From Branchiostoma floridae (lineage: Eukaryota; Chordata; Leptocardii; Amphioxiformes; Branchiostomatidae): 64,000 nt of DNA. Location: contig NC_049990.1 of NCBI RefSeq assembly GCF_000003815.2, positions 20,534,015-20,598,014 of the forward strand. The letters are read 5' to 3'. A model generated the notes under the pieces. That model worked only from the letters and a program-made list of their open reading frames with translations. It was not told the DNA's origin and did no database searches. How positions within the stretch are numbered: position 1 is the first letter of the stretch; each line of letters opens with the position of its first letter. Shown here piece by piece: positions 38,049 to 49,000 of this stretch. The translations under genes and the position numbers were made by a program.

Positions 38049-41000
38049 TCAAGTAGAGGAGAGTTTTTCTTCGAACTGACGAGCTCGCATCCTCAGCGTG
38101 CCGAGGCTGGCCAGCCTTCGGTACTCCCCCAGCACCCCTGCCGAGAAGCTCTTCTCCACGCTCCCCTGGCGTTTCCCCGTGTGCTTCTGCAGGGACGCCG
38201 GTGGTTCTCTTGGTACACCTGGTCCTTGGGATTGGCTGTCGCCATGGAGGCTGGTCGGCAAGAGACCCATCTGTGACGTCACACCCTCCTGTCGAACATG
38301 TGACGTCACCGAAGCCCCCGGAAGTGACGTCTGAGAGGACTGCACGAAGGTGAGGTGTGACGTCATGAGGGATGCCGGCAGGAGGAACGGGTGGTGGGAG
38401 GCAGTGGTCCAGCCGGATGTGACGTTGTTGGTCTCGGGAACACTTCCTCTGAGGAGCCGCCGAGCACTGCAGGAAGACGACCCGGCAGCCAATGAGCAGT
38501 ACAGTCCTGGGAAACAGAACAGGTTGTAGTTAGAACAGGTTGTAAAGTTGTAGTAAGCATAGGTTGTAGTCAGAACGGGTTGTAGTAAGGGCGGGTTGTA
38601 CTTGTAGTTAGAACAAGTTGTAGTAAGAATAGGTTGTTGCTAGAATAGCGGGTTGTAGTTAGAGCAGGTTGTAGTTGGAACAGGTTGTAAGTTAGAACAA
38701 ATTTAGTTATAACAGCTACCAACCGAGAATAACAACTTTTTGCGTTATGAATAGAATATCAAGCGTTGTGAAATTTCATTTGACACCACATACAAGCTAT
38801 ATTATCATAACCGAGCAAAGCTTTTTCATATATTGAAGAGAAGATGATATTTAGATGTCACTTGTAGGTAGATAACACTATAAGAGTTGCGATGCTGCCA
38901 ACAATATCGTACATTCGAATCACTTGCAATTGCTCACGAATCCAAGAACATATACTTTACTTGCCACGGACACACAACACAGAGAACAGATCAAGAACGA
39001 AAACTCTGTAACATACTGTTCAGTTGGTCAGCAGAACGCCGGGGAGTTTCTCGCTTGCGCCACTTGGCTCGTCTGTTCTGGAACCAAACCTGTCAAAATA
39101 TGCCAAGAAATCGCGTTAGAAGTCATAAACGTTCCTTTTCCTAATAGCGGAAGGTTATCTTCATTATAGTCACCAATTTGAAGCATCTGTCATATTTGAT
39201 TAGCTTAATCAGCCCAATTTACCATAATTGTCTTATTAGACCACTGCATTATTAGACCTACACATCCCGTGTTTGATTATGTCTACGTGATCGTTTTACA
39301 CAACTGCAACGGGTTTGGCTCGACTTCATGCTATTGAGTGGACAATGCGACGTGTTTAGCTTCAACAATGACAAAAGTGCGGCTAATTTCAAACTTGTCC
39401 TGCTCAGGACGCACATATACGGGATGCACATATATAATGCCAGTATGTGGGTCCAGTGTCTATACGGGTTTGGCACATCTTGCGGCAAACCGCAACAAAC
39501 CGCAATGCTTGTGGAACGAATAGGATAAGTTTTACAGATCTGATTAATTAACCAGCTTAGTTGGTTGTGGCTAAATTGGCAAAAAATTTCTCACCAAGAC
39601 AAGGGTTAAGTACGCAAAATCATATAACAGCCGCGTACATGTAAAATTGCACTGGTAAGACAGCGGCATTGAAAATAAACTATTAGTTTTCAATAACAAT
39701 CGAACTATTGGTATTTTTTACATGACGACATCTTCAGAGACTGGCCACACGAATAGGTTAACAACTAACCAGTTAGTAACTCATCAACTATCATAGAAAA
39801 TCGACCATTGGGTTTCAGTAAAGAATTGGATATTTGACGTCATTGGACCGACAGTTTCTGTAGTCAGAGACTGGTTACATGAATGATTTAAATGATCAGT
39901 TAGCAATATATCAATAACTCATCAACTAACCTGAACCCTTGCTTCGCTCAGGTTCAGTCTCATGGCTAGTTCCTCCCGCGCAAAGACGTCTGGGTAGGGA
40001 GCTCGTTCGAAGGCCTTCTCTAGTTCCTCTAGTTGGTAAGTTGAAAACGTCGTCCTGAATTCAAAACGAGATAAAGGCACATTTGATTGCTTTGAAAAAA
40101 TTGTCTTTGAAGTCGAATAATTCCTCCAAGAAGTCGCCAAGAAGTCGAATAATTCCTCCAAGAAGTCGCCAAGAAGTCGAATAATTCCTCCAAGAAGTCG
40201 CCTAGACGATGTAGACTTCGTTTGTAGTGGCGATTGGGGATGTGCATGGTTGAATGAGTTAACTACACAAACTTATAATGGATAGCCTGGGTACCATCCG
40301 GGAAGTAGTTCGCTCCGACGTTCATTATACACTATATACAGTCGCTTCTCGCTCTGACATTCATTATACACTATCTACAGTCGCTTCTCTGTGTTTCAGA
40401 TGATAGCAGAAGCGAACATAGGAACGAACTACTATCCGGGTGGTACCCAGGCTATATAATGGATGGATCGTCATGAAATTTCATATGCAGTTACATGTGT
40501 ATCCTTAAGCTTGTCATTTCAATGAATTAGATTTGCCTCCTGGAGGCTTTCCTTGGTATTGTATGAGAACGTCCGTTTTTTTAATCATTTATTTTATCCT
40601 GTTTAGAATAGACGTAACCACTTCACCAAACGTAAAACTAGTCGGGATAGTGCCAAGGATATGTTTGACTCTTCGATTAGCTCACAGTACCTCTCTACCG
40701 GTGCAATGGCCAAGTGAGTAGAATGTTCGCTTTGAAGTCGAATAGTTGTGAATTCAATCCCCGACCGAGTCATAACAAATTCTGCTTTCTCTGCTTAGCA
40801 CTCAGCATTTGGGAAAGAGTATGGTAGTTGAACACACACCGCTAGCCCCCTGCTGTACATAGTGATTCACAAAGCTGTATTGCCCAGGGCTACTGAAACG
40901 GAGATCTATATGTACCGACCGATGCACCACTAGGTGAGGGAAGTGCTTTAACAAAACCACTCACCTGTACCTGGTCTTCTTCTTCTTCCCCCCTTTCTCT

Positions 41001-41692
41001 TCTTTATCTTCTGGGTCTTCATCTTCGGTTGCTGGTGACCTTGACTTGTTATTGTGCTCAACTTTAGAGGTCACGGTGGTGGCTCGCGCGTTGGTGTCAT
41101 GGACCACATTCTTGTTGTTACTAACGGTGTCTTCCACTAAAACGACTGTTATATTTGAACAGAATTAAATTATGCTGTTAAACAAGATGATAAACTGAAT
41201 AATCTAAACGTTGCAATAGGAAGCACGCGTATAATTATACTACAGGCATTCGTACAGTATATTTTCGCTATTTATCGTTTTTGTTTCGTTACACGACATG
41301 TGTACATTGGAACTCGTGACTCCAGTCAAAAACGAAACTGTTAAACGTGACATACATAGTGAAATTGTTACTGCCTTCGGCCATCCTACAGAATAATAAA
41401 ACCCGTCCCTAAAACCATGATAATGATTTACATAATTCGTCGAAGAAGGTTACATCTATTAGACATCCAGGTAGTAAGATCTGACCGTTTCGAAAATCAT
41501 ATCCAGTTGCTTGAGTAACTACTTTATTTGGGGCGGATTTACACAATTGTTTTGTAGGAAAGCTTCCTCACCTTCTTGTTCTCTGTCCTCTACTTGTGGC
41601 GGCGTGGTTTCTATGACGTCATCGTCCCAACCGAGGATGTCCCTGACAGTGAACCCAGTCAGACGACGCGGGGCTGCTTGGTGAGAAGTCAT
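38049..41692 (-). CDS. PRD-class homeobox transcription factor with eh1-like and OAR-like motifs
   Basis: Five exons (41572-41692, 40965-41136, 39931-40054, 39017-39089, 38049-38506) join in phase into 316 codons, 315 residues. Exon 1 carries [10 protein letters not shown], an eh1/octapeptide-like motif that in this class binds Groucho. Exon 2 is Glu/Asp- then Lys-rich and ends KKKKTRYR, the start of the homeodomain. Exons 3 and 4 complete it ([29 protein letters not shown]) with Gln at position 50. Exon 5 is Ser/Thr/Pro-rich and ends with an OAR-like motif, [14 protein letters not shown], just before the stop. The homeodomain is nearest to aristaless/Arx, Hbn and Vsx types, but no CVC domain follows, so Vsx is unlikely. 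Helix-1/2 loop RAPYPDV is unusual (THYPDV is typical). It should be a nuclear DNA-binding regulator; exact orthology is open. Confidence 0.88.
38518..38702. repeat. Degenerate 17-bp minisatellite
   Basis: About ten copies of units like GGTTGTAGTTAGAACA, with 38-bp higher-order spacing in places. It starts about 12 bp upstream of the exon 5 acceptor of the homeobox gene, inside intron 4. Confidence 0.8.
40104..40203. repeat. 32-bp tandem repeat, 3 copies
   Basis: Unit GAAGTCGAATAATTCCTCC followed by AAGAAGTCGCCAA. It lies 50 bp upstream of the homeodomain exon 3 acceptor and extends the apparent open frame there, but it is intronic because the acceptor at 40055 gives the right phase. Confidence 0.85.
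40284..40454. mobile_element. MITE with AGCCTGGGTACC ends and 10-bp target duplication
   Basis: AGCCTGGGTACCATCCGG and its inverse bound about 171 bp. TATAATGGAT occurs on both sides (40274-40283 and 40455-40464), a clean 10-bp target-site duplication. The interior has a direct repeat of TTCATTATACACTAT. It sits in homeobox intron 2. Confidence 0.75.
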
Positions 41693-42005
41693 CGCTGAAG
41701 TTTAAAGTTTTTGTCGTCACAAAAGCGTTTCTCAATCCCTGTTCACATTCAAAGCTTCCCCGTCGCCACAGATTTCCAAAGTGCTTCGATAAATTTCGCT
41801 CCAAACAAAATTTTCAAAAAACTCACGGCATCAAAATGCTGTGTAAAAGTCACCGCCTGACGATGCTTACTGAATGTAGCAGATATTTCGCCGACTGATG
41901 ATTCGAAGAGAGTGAAGCTACCCTACCGTCCACCGTCTCCAAAAGACAACGAAGTAGCGACTGGAAATTTTCAGTCAGGACCTAGTGGCGACTGCTTCCC
42001 ACCCC

Positions 42006-42011
42006 TATATA
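42006..42011 (-). promoter_or_regulatory. TATA box of the homeobox gene
   Basis: TATATA on the minus strand within GTGTATATAGGGGTGG, about 310 bp upstream of the start codon at 41692. It predicts transcription start near 41976 and a 5' UTR of about 285 bases with no intron required. Confidence 0.5.
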
Positions 42012-42682
42012 CACGACTGCCCACTACCTAGCTCGTTATATCCTTATGTATTACTCCCTCTACGGCGTAACCATCCCTAACAATACCGGAGATGTGGCAA
42101 ATTGGGCGTCATTATAGCGTTGACCCCTCGGGCAGCTGATCTAACTGTTGATAATTGCTCAATTATATCTCGAAAGATAAATAACAATCAAACAGACGTC
42201 TCAATTGATAATGTTACAATTTATTAAGCCGTGGTAACGATCATATTTTAGCTTAACTTTCAAAGAAATTTTGTCGTTATATGTCAAAAATTTGAAGGTA
42301 TTGGAACTCGCAATTGTAACGTCAACAAGTAAAATATAACCCAAGCGACTCGAAGTTGAGATGGATAACATTAGCACTGGCTCTTTCAACGTTTTTATTT
42401 GTTACAGATACTTATGATTGAAGAAATTTCTTTTACTAAGTGTTAGAGTATCATCTGCAGCGATTGTGTAAGAGATGCTGAACATGTTAGCTCAGTCCAC
42501 TTTCCCGGCCACCATTTATGTAAAATGGTCTCGTTATCCCATCAGGATCAATTTCAGTCATTTCCTCCTATTTAGAGAATACATGTATGTATGTATGATT
42601 AAACTGAGCCATTACAGGCGCACACATTAAGTGCATGATGGCACGGAGTCCCGGACACAGTCCGTACTGGTCCTCATGTGGG

Positions 42683-42962
42683 GAAAGAAAGACAGACAGG
42701 TAGACAAAGACACGAACACAGAGGGAGAGAGAAATTAAAGAACATGAGAGGGACCGAGACAACCAGAGTGACAGAAACACAGTGCGAGAACTGGGACTGT
42801 GTGAGAGAGAGACAGAGACGGAGAGAGACTGATACAGAGACAGGGAGAGAGAGAGAGACATAGAGAGAGCACATTGGATAGAGGGAGAAATTAAAAAGTG
42901 ATGGAGGGACAGAGCGAGACAGAGAGAAAACACAGAGAGACAAAGAGATAGAGAGAAAGAAA
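42683..42962. repeat. GA/CAGA-rich purine tract
   Basis: About 280 bp of GAGAGAGACAGAGA-type sequence on the plus strand. Long Leu/Ser-rich and Arg/Glu-rich open frames over it are artefacts of the repeat. Confidence 0.9.
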
Positions 42963-43522
42963 GAGCTTCGCAGCTCTACTCGTACCAAGGAAATGTTCAC
43001 GGAATCATAAGTAGCCGGTGTTGCAGGCATTACTTCTTATAACACAAACTGTAGTCTCATGTACTCACAACTGATAATTTATTTTTCGGGCCACGGACAC
43101 CTTCCTTCAACATGCACAGATACGTCTATGTAGATACACGCACATATAAAGATACAGTACACATATATTGATACTTAAAGACGTTATTGGGCCGGTCAAA
43201 ATAATGTTTTCTGCATACCGATATTTGTTGCATGACTGTTTAGAACAAATACGAGGCCTAGCTATAGGAGCTATGAAACCTTTTAATACCGTCCAACATC
43301 TGCTAGGAGATGATCTGTCATCATTTCCAGCCTCCTGGCCGGACCTCAAACTGTGGGAAATTATCCTTCAGTTCCCGGGGCTACAATTACGTCCAATTTG
43401 ACATTATATCGGGGCACGCAGTGACCTGTAATGGTCATTAATCATAGCGGGGAGTGTCGTTCAAAAGGCCATTTCTGTCACATTTGTCTGAGTTACAAAA
43501 AAGAAAAGTAAATAGAAAACTA

Positions 43523-43634
43523 CTCTCCAAGCAGAGGTTAGGCTCCGACTGTTTTTTTTTTTTACGTTTTTAGTCGTTTTTCTGGGATTTCTATTTTGTA
43601 CTCTTTCTGGATGCCTCGCCTCTGCTTGGAGAGT
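43523..43634. mobile_element. Short MITE, TACTCTCCAAGCAGAGG ends
   Basis: TACTCTCCAAGC at the left and GCTTGGAGAGTA at the right are perfect inverses around a 112-bp element with a T-rich centre. Shares CTCCAAGCAGA with elements at 1, 20320 and 49153. Confidence 0.75.
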
Positions 43635-44204
43635 AACAGAAAATATAATAAGGAGCTACTTATTGAAAAAGATACTTATTGAAAAAGATTCGTCACCCAA
43701 TGATTGTCCTTGAAATTAAGCACTTAGAAGATAGACCAAACTGACTGTAACATTGACGTTGTAATCCTAAAAGTAAGAAAGTGAAAGAAAACTACTTGTA
43801 GAAGTGAATACGTGTGTAGATTAATCCAGATGCAAAGATATTGAGAACGATCTTATGATATAGCGCCACCTTAACTAAAGTATCATTTCTTGTGACAATG
43901 TTTGTGAGCTTAGAGGCTTGGTAAAGTTCGCGAAACATATGTATAAAATTACATTTTGAAGCAACACAATCTATTGCACCTACAAACGTTGAAAAGAGTG
44001 CAAACTTCAAGCAATGTCAGCGAATGAACGTATCTCTTCAACACTGTTTTGATATTATTTTGATGAAAGACTTTATAAGGTGTACGTGTACTTCTGTCTA
44101 GCAACTGTTTGTGACTTGCCAGAGTACACTCCTCTGAATTGACCGCTGGCTCAATCATTTTGTAGCAAGCGAAAGGATTGAGCCTGCGGTCACTACGGAG
44201 AATG

Positions 44205-44446
44205 GTACTACCCCTGTCACATTATCCACGATCTTCGGGTGTATCGATGGAAGATCGATCGGCCATATCTAAGATCGACAGAGGGTTGCGCGTATTTTTC
44301 ACCTGAAAACCGTCCCTGTCACATATAAGCCATACTCTGTACCTTGTACAATTGTTGTGCAATAAAGTTGTTATTGTTAGCGAGGCTCGGGCGATGGCCG
44401 CAGAATCGTCGTCTGATCGATTTTCGCCAAATGTGACAGGGGTATA
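44205..44446. mobile_element. MITE, ACCCCTGTCACAT ends, with an insertion
   Basis: Left GTACTACCCCTGTCACAT and right ATGTGACAGGGGTATAC are inverted, with subterminal CGATC-rich segments. Between them lies TGCAATAAAGTTGTTATTGTT (about 44355-44380), which looks like the 3' end of a short retroposed sequence. Confidence 0.65.
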
Positions 44447-45189
44447 CTCAGACTAGTTTGCGACAGTCCATACAGACTTTTTTTTTACATAAATATGTAT
44501 AATTCTCATATAACCGATCCTGTCTGCCCGTATTTGATATAGAGTTAAGTATAGAGTCGGTGTAAGGACGTATACATACTGTCCACGTACCAATTTGTTA
44601 GCAGACCAGCTGCTCAAACCTATGCCTTACAGCATTATGCACCGTTATTAGCGCTAACAATAGCAAAAATCAACAAGCTATCACTGCCCTATTGTCCCCA
44701 CAGATGTGGCGTGATACCGTATTTGTTTTCTCTCCACAAAGCAGTGGAGTTAGGGACTGGCCTGGAGCGGGGTTCGGGATAAATCATTGTTTTATGACGT
44801 GTACACAATTGTGGATGACGCGTCACTGTGTGGGTAATCGTTGATGAGTATTTGTGCCCATTCGGAATGCCCAACAAGCGGAAAATGCGTATTGATTGGA
44901 CTTTACTAGCGCCTGAGTACATCCAATTTGTCCATTCTTGTTTCATCATTATCTGATTTATGATTTAATTAGCGCAAGGCGTTAGGTTTTTTTTTTTTTT
45001 GTCTGTAGCGAGAATAAGTCGTTAAAGTAGATATCTCACTGAGCTGAGGTACATTGGCGGCGGTTGCTGCAGTCGATCCATTTGACAGATTCAATCCAGA
45101 TTTCAAATTTGACTTCTTTTAGTTATGTTTCCTGTGTCATCTCATGTTAAGGTTAAACTTTTGATTCACTCGTTTGGCAGTATGATTAT

Positions 45190-45418
45190 ATGTTATCTGA
45201 GTTAAATCTCTTTTTGTAGAATCTTTATGTTTTTGCTATTTAAGTAATTTGGTTTCATAGAACCTTATGTATTGTTATGTTATTGAAGTTAATTTTGTTT
45301 TGTGAACTTTATGTATGACTTATGTTCGGGGTTTTCCCCCCAGGGGGGCTTTGAAAAACGCCGTCAGGCGATATGCTATCACCCTGGTTGAATAAAGAAT
45401 AAACAAACAAACAAACAA
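45190..45418 (+). mobile_element. 3' end of a non-LTR retroposon with (CAAA)n tail
   Basis: GGTTGAATAAAGAATAAA is followed by (CAAA)n at 45400-45417, a common 3' end of LINE/SINE-type retroposons. The upstream GGGTTTTCCCCCCAGGGGGG palindrome may be part of it. The 5' limit is not clear and no reverse transcriptase is present. Confidence 0.5.
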
Positions 45419-45765
45419 TGGGGGCGGGGGGCAATTTTTCATGGGGAGTATTTCTACATGGGGGGGGGGCACTTTTTCATGGGGGACATTTCAGCATGGG
45501 GGCACTTTTTCATGGGGGACATTTCAGCATGGGGGCACTTTCTAATGTGGCACCTTTCCGCATGGGGGGGTACATCTTCATGGGGGACATTTCTGTATGG
45601 GGGGGGGGGGGCATTTTTTCATGTGGGACATTTCTGTATGGGGGGGATATTTTTTCATGGAGACATTTCTGCATGGGGACACTTTTTCGCGGGGTACATT
45701 TCTGCATGTTTTCATGGGGATATTTCTACATGGGGGACATTTTTCATGGGGGACATTTTTGGGTC
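45419..45765. repeat. G-rich minisatellite, about 24-36-bp unit
   Basis: Repeats of CATGGGGG(A)CATTTC and CACTTTTTCATGGGGG on the plus strand, with G-runs up to 12. It starts where the (CAAA)n tail ends. Open frames rich in Gly/His/Met over it are repeat artefacts. Confidence 0.9.
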
Positions 45766-45912
45766 GGTGCACGTAACTCATGTTTTGCTTGCCAAATGGA
45801 CTGAAAGACAAGCAAGTACCGTACAGAGAGTATCGTACACATTTGCTCATGACCCATTGAATGTTCTCAAGTCCAAGAACCACATCACCAATCTCTCTTT
45901 CGTCAATCAATA

Positions 45913-45918
45913 TTTATT
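45913..45918 (-). terminator. Poly(A) signal of protease gene 1
   Basis: AATAAA on the minus strand, 161 bases past the stop codon at 46079, in AT-rich sequence. Gene 2 has the same motif at a similar distance. Confidence 0.55.
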
Positions 45919-46078
45919 GTGACCAATTCCAGATAAATCCTTCCCAAACGTATTAATTTAAACCTTTATGTCTCCACTGGTTGAAGTAAACCTTTTTTCG
46001 TGCTTTACCAATGCGAGGGATAGGATACGTCTGAAACTACTCCAGGGGGACAGCTAGAAGCGAGCGTGATGAACGGCT

Positions 46079-49000
46079 CTAGTTGCGGGACATGGTGTTA
46101 TCTATCCACTGCCTCAGGTTGGTGACGCGAGCGTACACGCCTGGGTAGGAGGTGGAGCACCGGGAGCTTCCCCAAGACACAACTCCGACCAGGTTCCAGG
46201 CACCGTCCTTCTGGCACACCAGCGGGCCGCCAGAGTCACCCTGGGGGGAATGCAAGACTCTTAGTTAGGCTTAGGTCCCAACATTGCACCGGTGTCTGTC
46301 AGGGATGCAACGCTAGTTCACCTAAATCCGTGGGGTAACCTAGATTCGTTGTTGTAAAAAAAATGGTGTTTAGAAATTACAGGTTAACGACGTGGGTTTC
46401 AAATGTCAACATTTTCAAACTATTGCAGTGTAAAAGTACCTTCCATCGACTTAACGATCCCTAATTAATACCCTATTTTTTTTATATACAACGGATATAG
46501 GTTACCCTACTGATAAAGGTGAACTCCGAAGCCATACATTTTCCCGATGGACACACGGGTATAGGTAAAGGCGCCTCTTTGTTACCAGGTATACAGGTTG
46601 CAGTCTCGAGGTATTGCAGTATTTCAACTTAGACGGGCGAAATTTACCACTGAAGATAGCATGCCTTCTACAGTACTAGCAATACAGGCTACTGACTTTG
46701 GATCAACCTTCCTAGCCAGTCTACGGTCATCTCACATCCTGTCAATCCGCGCCATTCAAATGATTACGGACACACATCAGCACAAACAAACAAACAAACA
46801 AAAACTGACTAAAAGCAATACTTCCTTTTTCATGGAAACGCAACTAGTCATATTTCCAAACCTGGGCCCGGCCGGGTAGCTTTCGGGAACAAAAAGTATG
46901 ATATAAAAGACACCAAACCGCACAAGACATTAAGAGAAAAGCCGTGGCATCATATGTACGTTTTTACGTATAAATTTCCAATTTTCGTTTCCGCAAACAG
47001 CCCGGCCGGGGCCCTGTTTGGAAATTGTGACGTAGGCTGAACTTGTACTCACCATGCAAGAAGACGAGGACTCGGCCCCAGCACAGATCATACGGTCGGT
47101 GATGTAGCCGTTCCAGTAGGTCCGATCACAATACTGAGTGTCCAAGAGCGGGAGCTCCGTCTGCTGTAGTAGGTTAGGGGTGTTTTGGTCTACCAACCAG
47201 AGAAAATCAATCTTTATTGTACAACGATTGCAACGGATACAGTGCATGTCAAGGGGTGTGCCCTAATACCACAACGANNNNNNNNNNNNNNNNNNNNNNN
47301 NNNNNNNNNNNNNNNNNNNNNNNNNNNNNNNNNNNNNNNNNNNNNNNNNNNNNNNNNNNNNNNNNNNNNNNNNNNNNNNNNNNNNNNNNNNNNNNNNNNN
47401 NNNNNNNNNNNNNNNNNNNNNNNNNNNNNNNNNNNNNNNNNNNNNNNNNNNNNNNNNNNNNNNNNNNNNNNNNNNNNNNNNNNNNNNNNNNNNNNNNNNN
47501 NNNNNNNNNNNNNNNNNNNNNNNNNNNNNNNNNNNNNNNNNNNNNNNNNNNNNNNNNNNNNNNNNNNNNNNNNNNNNNNNNNNNNNNNNNNNNNNNNNNN
47601 NNNNNNNNNNNNNNNNNNNNNNNNNNNNNNNNNNNNNNNNNNNNNNNNNNNNNNNNNNNNNNNNNNNNNNNNNNNNNNNNNNNNNNNNNNNNNNNNNNNN
47701 NNNNNNNNNNNNNNNNNNNNNCTAATATGCAGTGTATATGGGTCAAAGACCTTGTTCGGCGCTCTGGAGACATTGTTTACACATTTATGAATTTGAAAAA
47801 GGCAGCAAGTCCTGCGTATTCACCAGATATTTCTAGTTAGTCCGGTTTGAAGATTAAGGCCATTCTTGGCCACCATAATGGATAGCGCTTGCTTACATTT
47901 GAAGCTGAAAAACACTTAGTATACAAGTTTTATAAGTCGACAATGATAGAATAGTGCCATACTACAATCTATGAACCAACAGCGTCCATAGTTTTATCGT
48001 CCTGTCGTCTATGGAGCCGTGGAAGGTATCGAGAACTTCCCCATGCAGACTCGTAGCACGGGCGATCCAACATGGCGGCCGAGAATCGCTTCAATCTTGA
48101 AACCGGCGGACTAACTTGAAATAACTGGTGAATACGCAGGACTTGCTGCGTTTTTCAAATTTATAAATGTGTAAACAATGTCTCCAGAGCGCCACACAAG
48201 GTCTTTGACCCATTTACACTGCATTTTTGAGTCGTTTGTGGTCGTTTGTGGTATTTCCGAGTCGTTTGTGGTCGTTTGTGGTATTTAGGCAGACCGCATG
48301 GGAAGTTCTAGAGCAGTATCCGTTACATGTATAAAAACGTCAGCATGTAGCTGTGGATGTTATATGTTTGTTTGTGAACACACATCGAGAAGGTGTGGAT
48401 GGATGTTCATGATATTTGGTACGTGTGTAGTGGGTGGGAAACAAAGGTCAAGTTCGATAAGGGCCCTCCTAGCGGCTTGTTACGGTATCAAAATACGCAA
48501 TAAAAATTTTTAAAAAATAAAAACGTAATAAAAAAAGTACTCTATTCTGTCTGTGAAACTTCTTGAGCGATCTGTCCCGTATTTGTTGACGCAGCTAGCG
48601 TAGAATACTGTATCTGTAAGTTTGGGCCCCCTAGCGGCTTGTTGGAATACGGTGCACAACGATGCCAGCAAAAGACAGCAAAATACACAAACGTAGTTAA
48701 CTGTAATATACGTAGAATATTGTAAATTTGGGTACCCTAGCGGTTTGTTGGCAGATGGTGCTCGAAGGTGTGTGAACTTACGGTTGGAACGGAGCAGCCC
48801 CCAGCCGGAAACCATGCAGCGCGTGCCGGCAGGGAAGGAGGCGTCGTCTCCGCTCGCTGCCAGACAGACGGGGTGGACGGTGTCACTCATCTGGACGGGG
48901 GTGGCCAGCTTCAGCAGGCAGATGTCGTAGTCGATGGTGTTGGAGTCGTACTGCGCATGACACAGCTTCTGTGAGATGCGCACGCGCTGGATGTCCTCGC

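Larger units (their letters stand above)
42963..45189. other. Intergenic, repeats but no gene recognised
   Basis: No exon with splice sites and a known domain. The stretch 43240-43470 is of average composition, has a run of open frame on the plus strand, and could be a regulatory region of the homeobox gene, but nothing shows it. Two foldback elements lie at 43523 and 44205. Confidence 0.4.

Noticed and set aside
40029-40247. Repeat Glu-Glu-Leu-Phe-Asp-Phe frame upstream of the homeodomain as coding
   Set aside because: It is a 32-bp intronic tandem repeat. The acceptor at 40055 and phase with exon 2 complete the homeodomain exactly.
38049-41692. Assignment of the homeobox gene to Vsx
   Set aside because: [10 protein letters not shown] fits Vsx, but SEARVQ rather than PEDRIQ and the absence of a CVC domain do not.
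42568-43030. Leu/Ser-rich and Arg/Glu-rich open frames, also at 57769-58071
   Set aside because: They come from GA-rich microsatellites and have no splice or domain support.
43168-43401. 77-codon plus-strand frame between the homeobox gene and protease gene 1
   Set aside because: No acceptor/donor arrangement and no recognised domain; noted only as possible non-coding regulatory sequence.
45418-45922. Gly/His/Met-rich open frames resembling a structural protein
   Set aside because: Read from the G-rich minisatellite in several frames and both strands; no signal peptide or neighbouring exon.
47185-47840. Open frames of about 200 codons spanning the gap
   Set aside because: Most codons are N.
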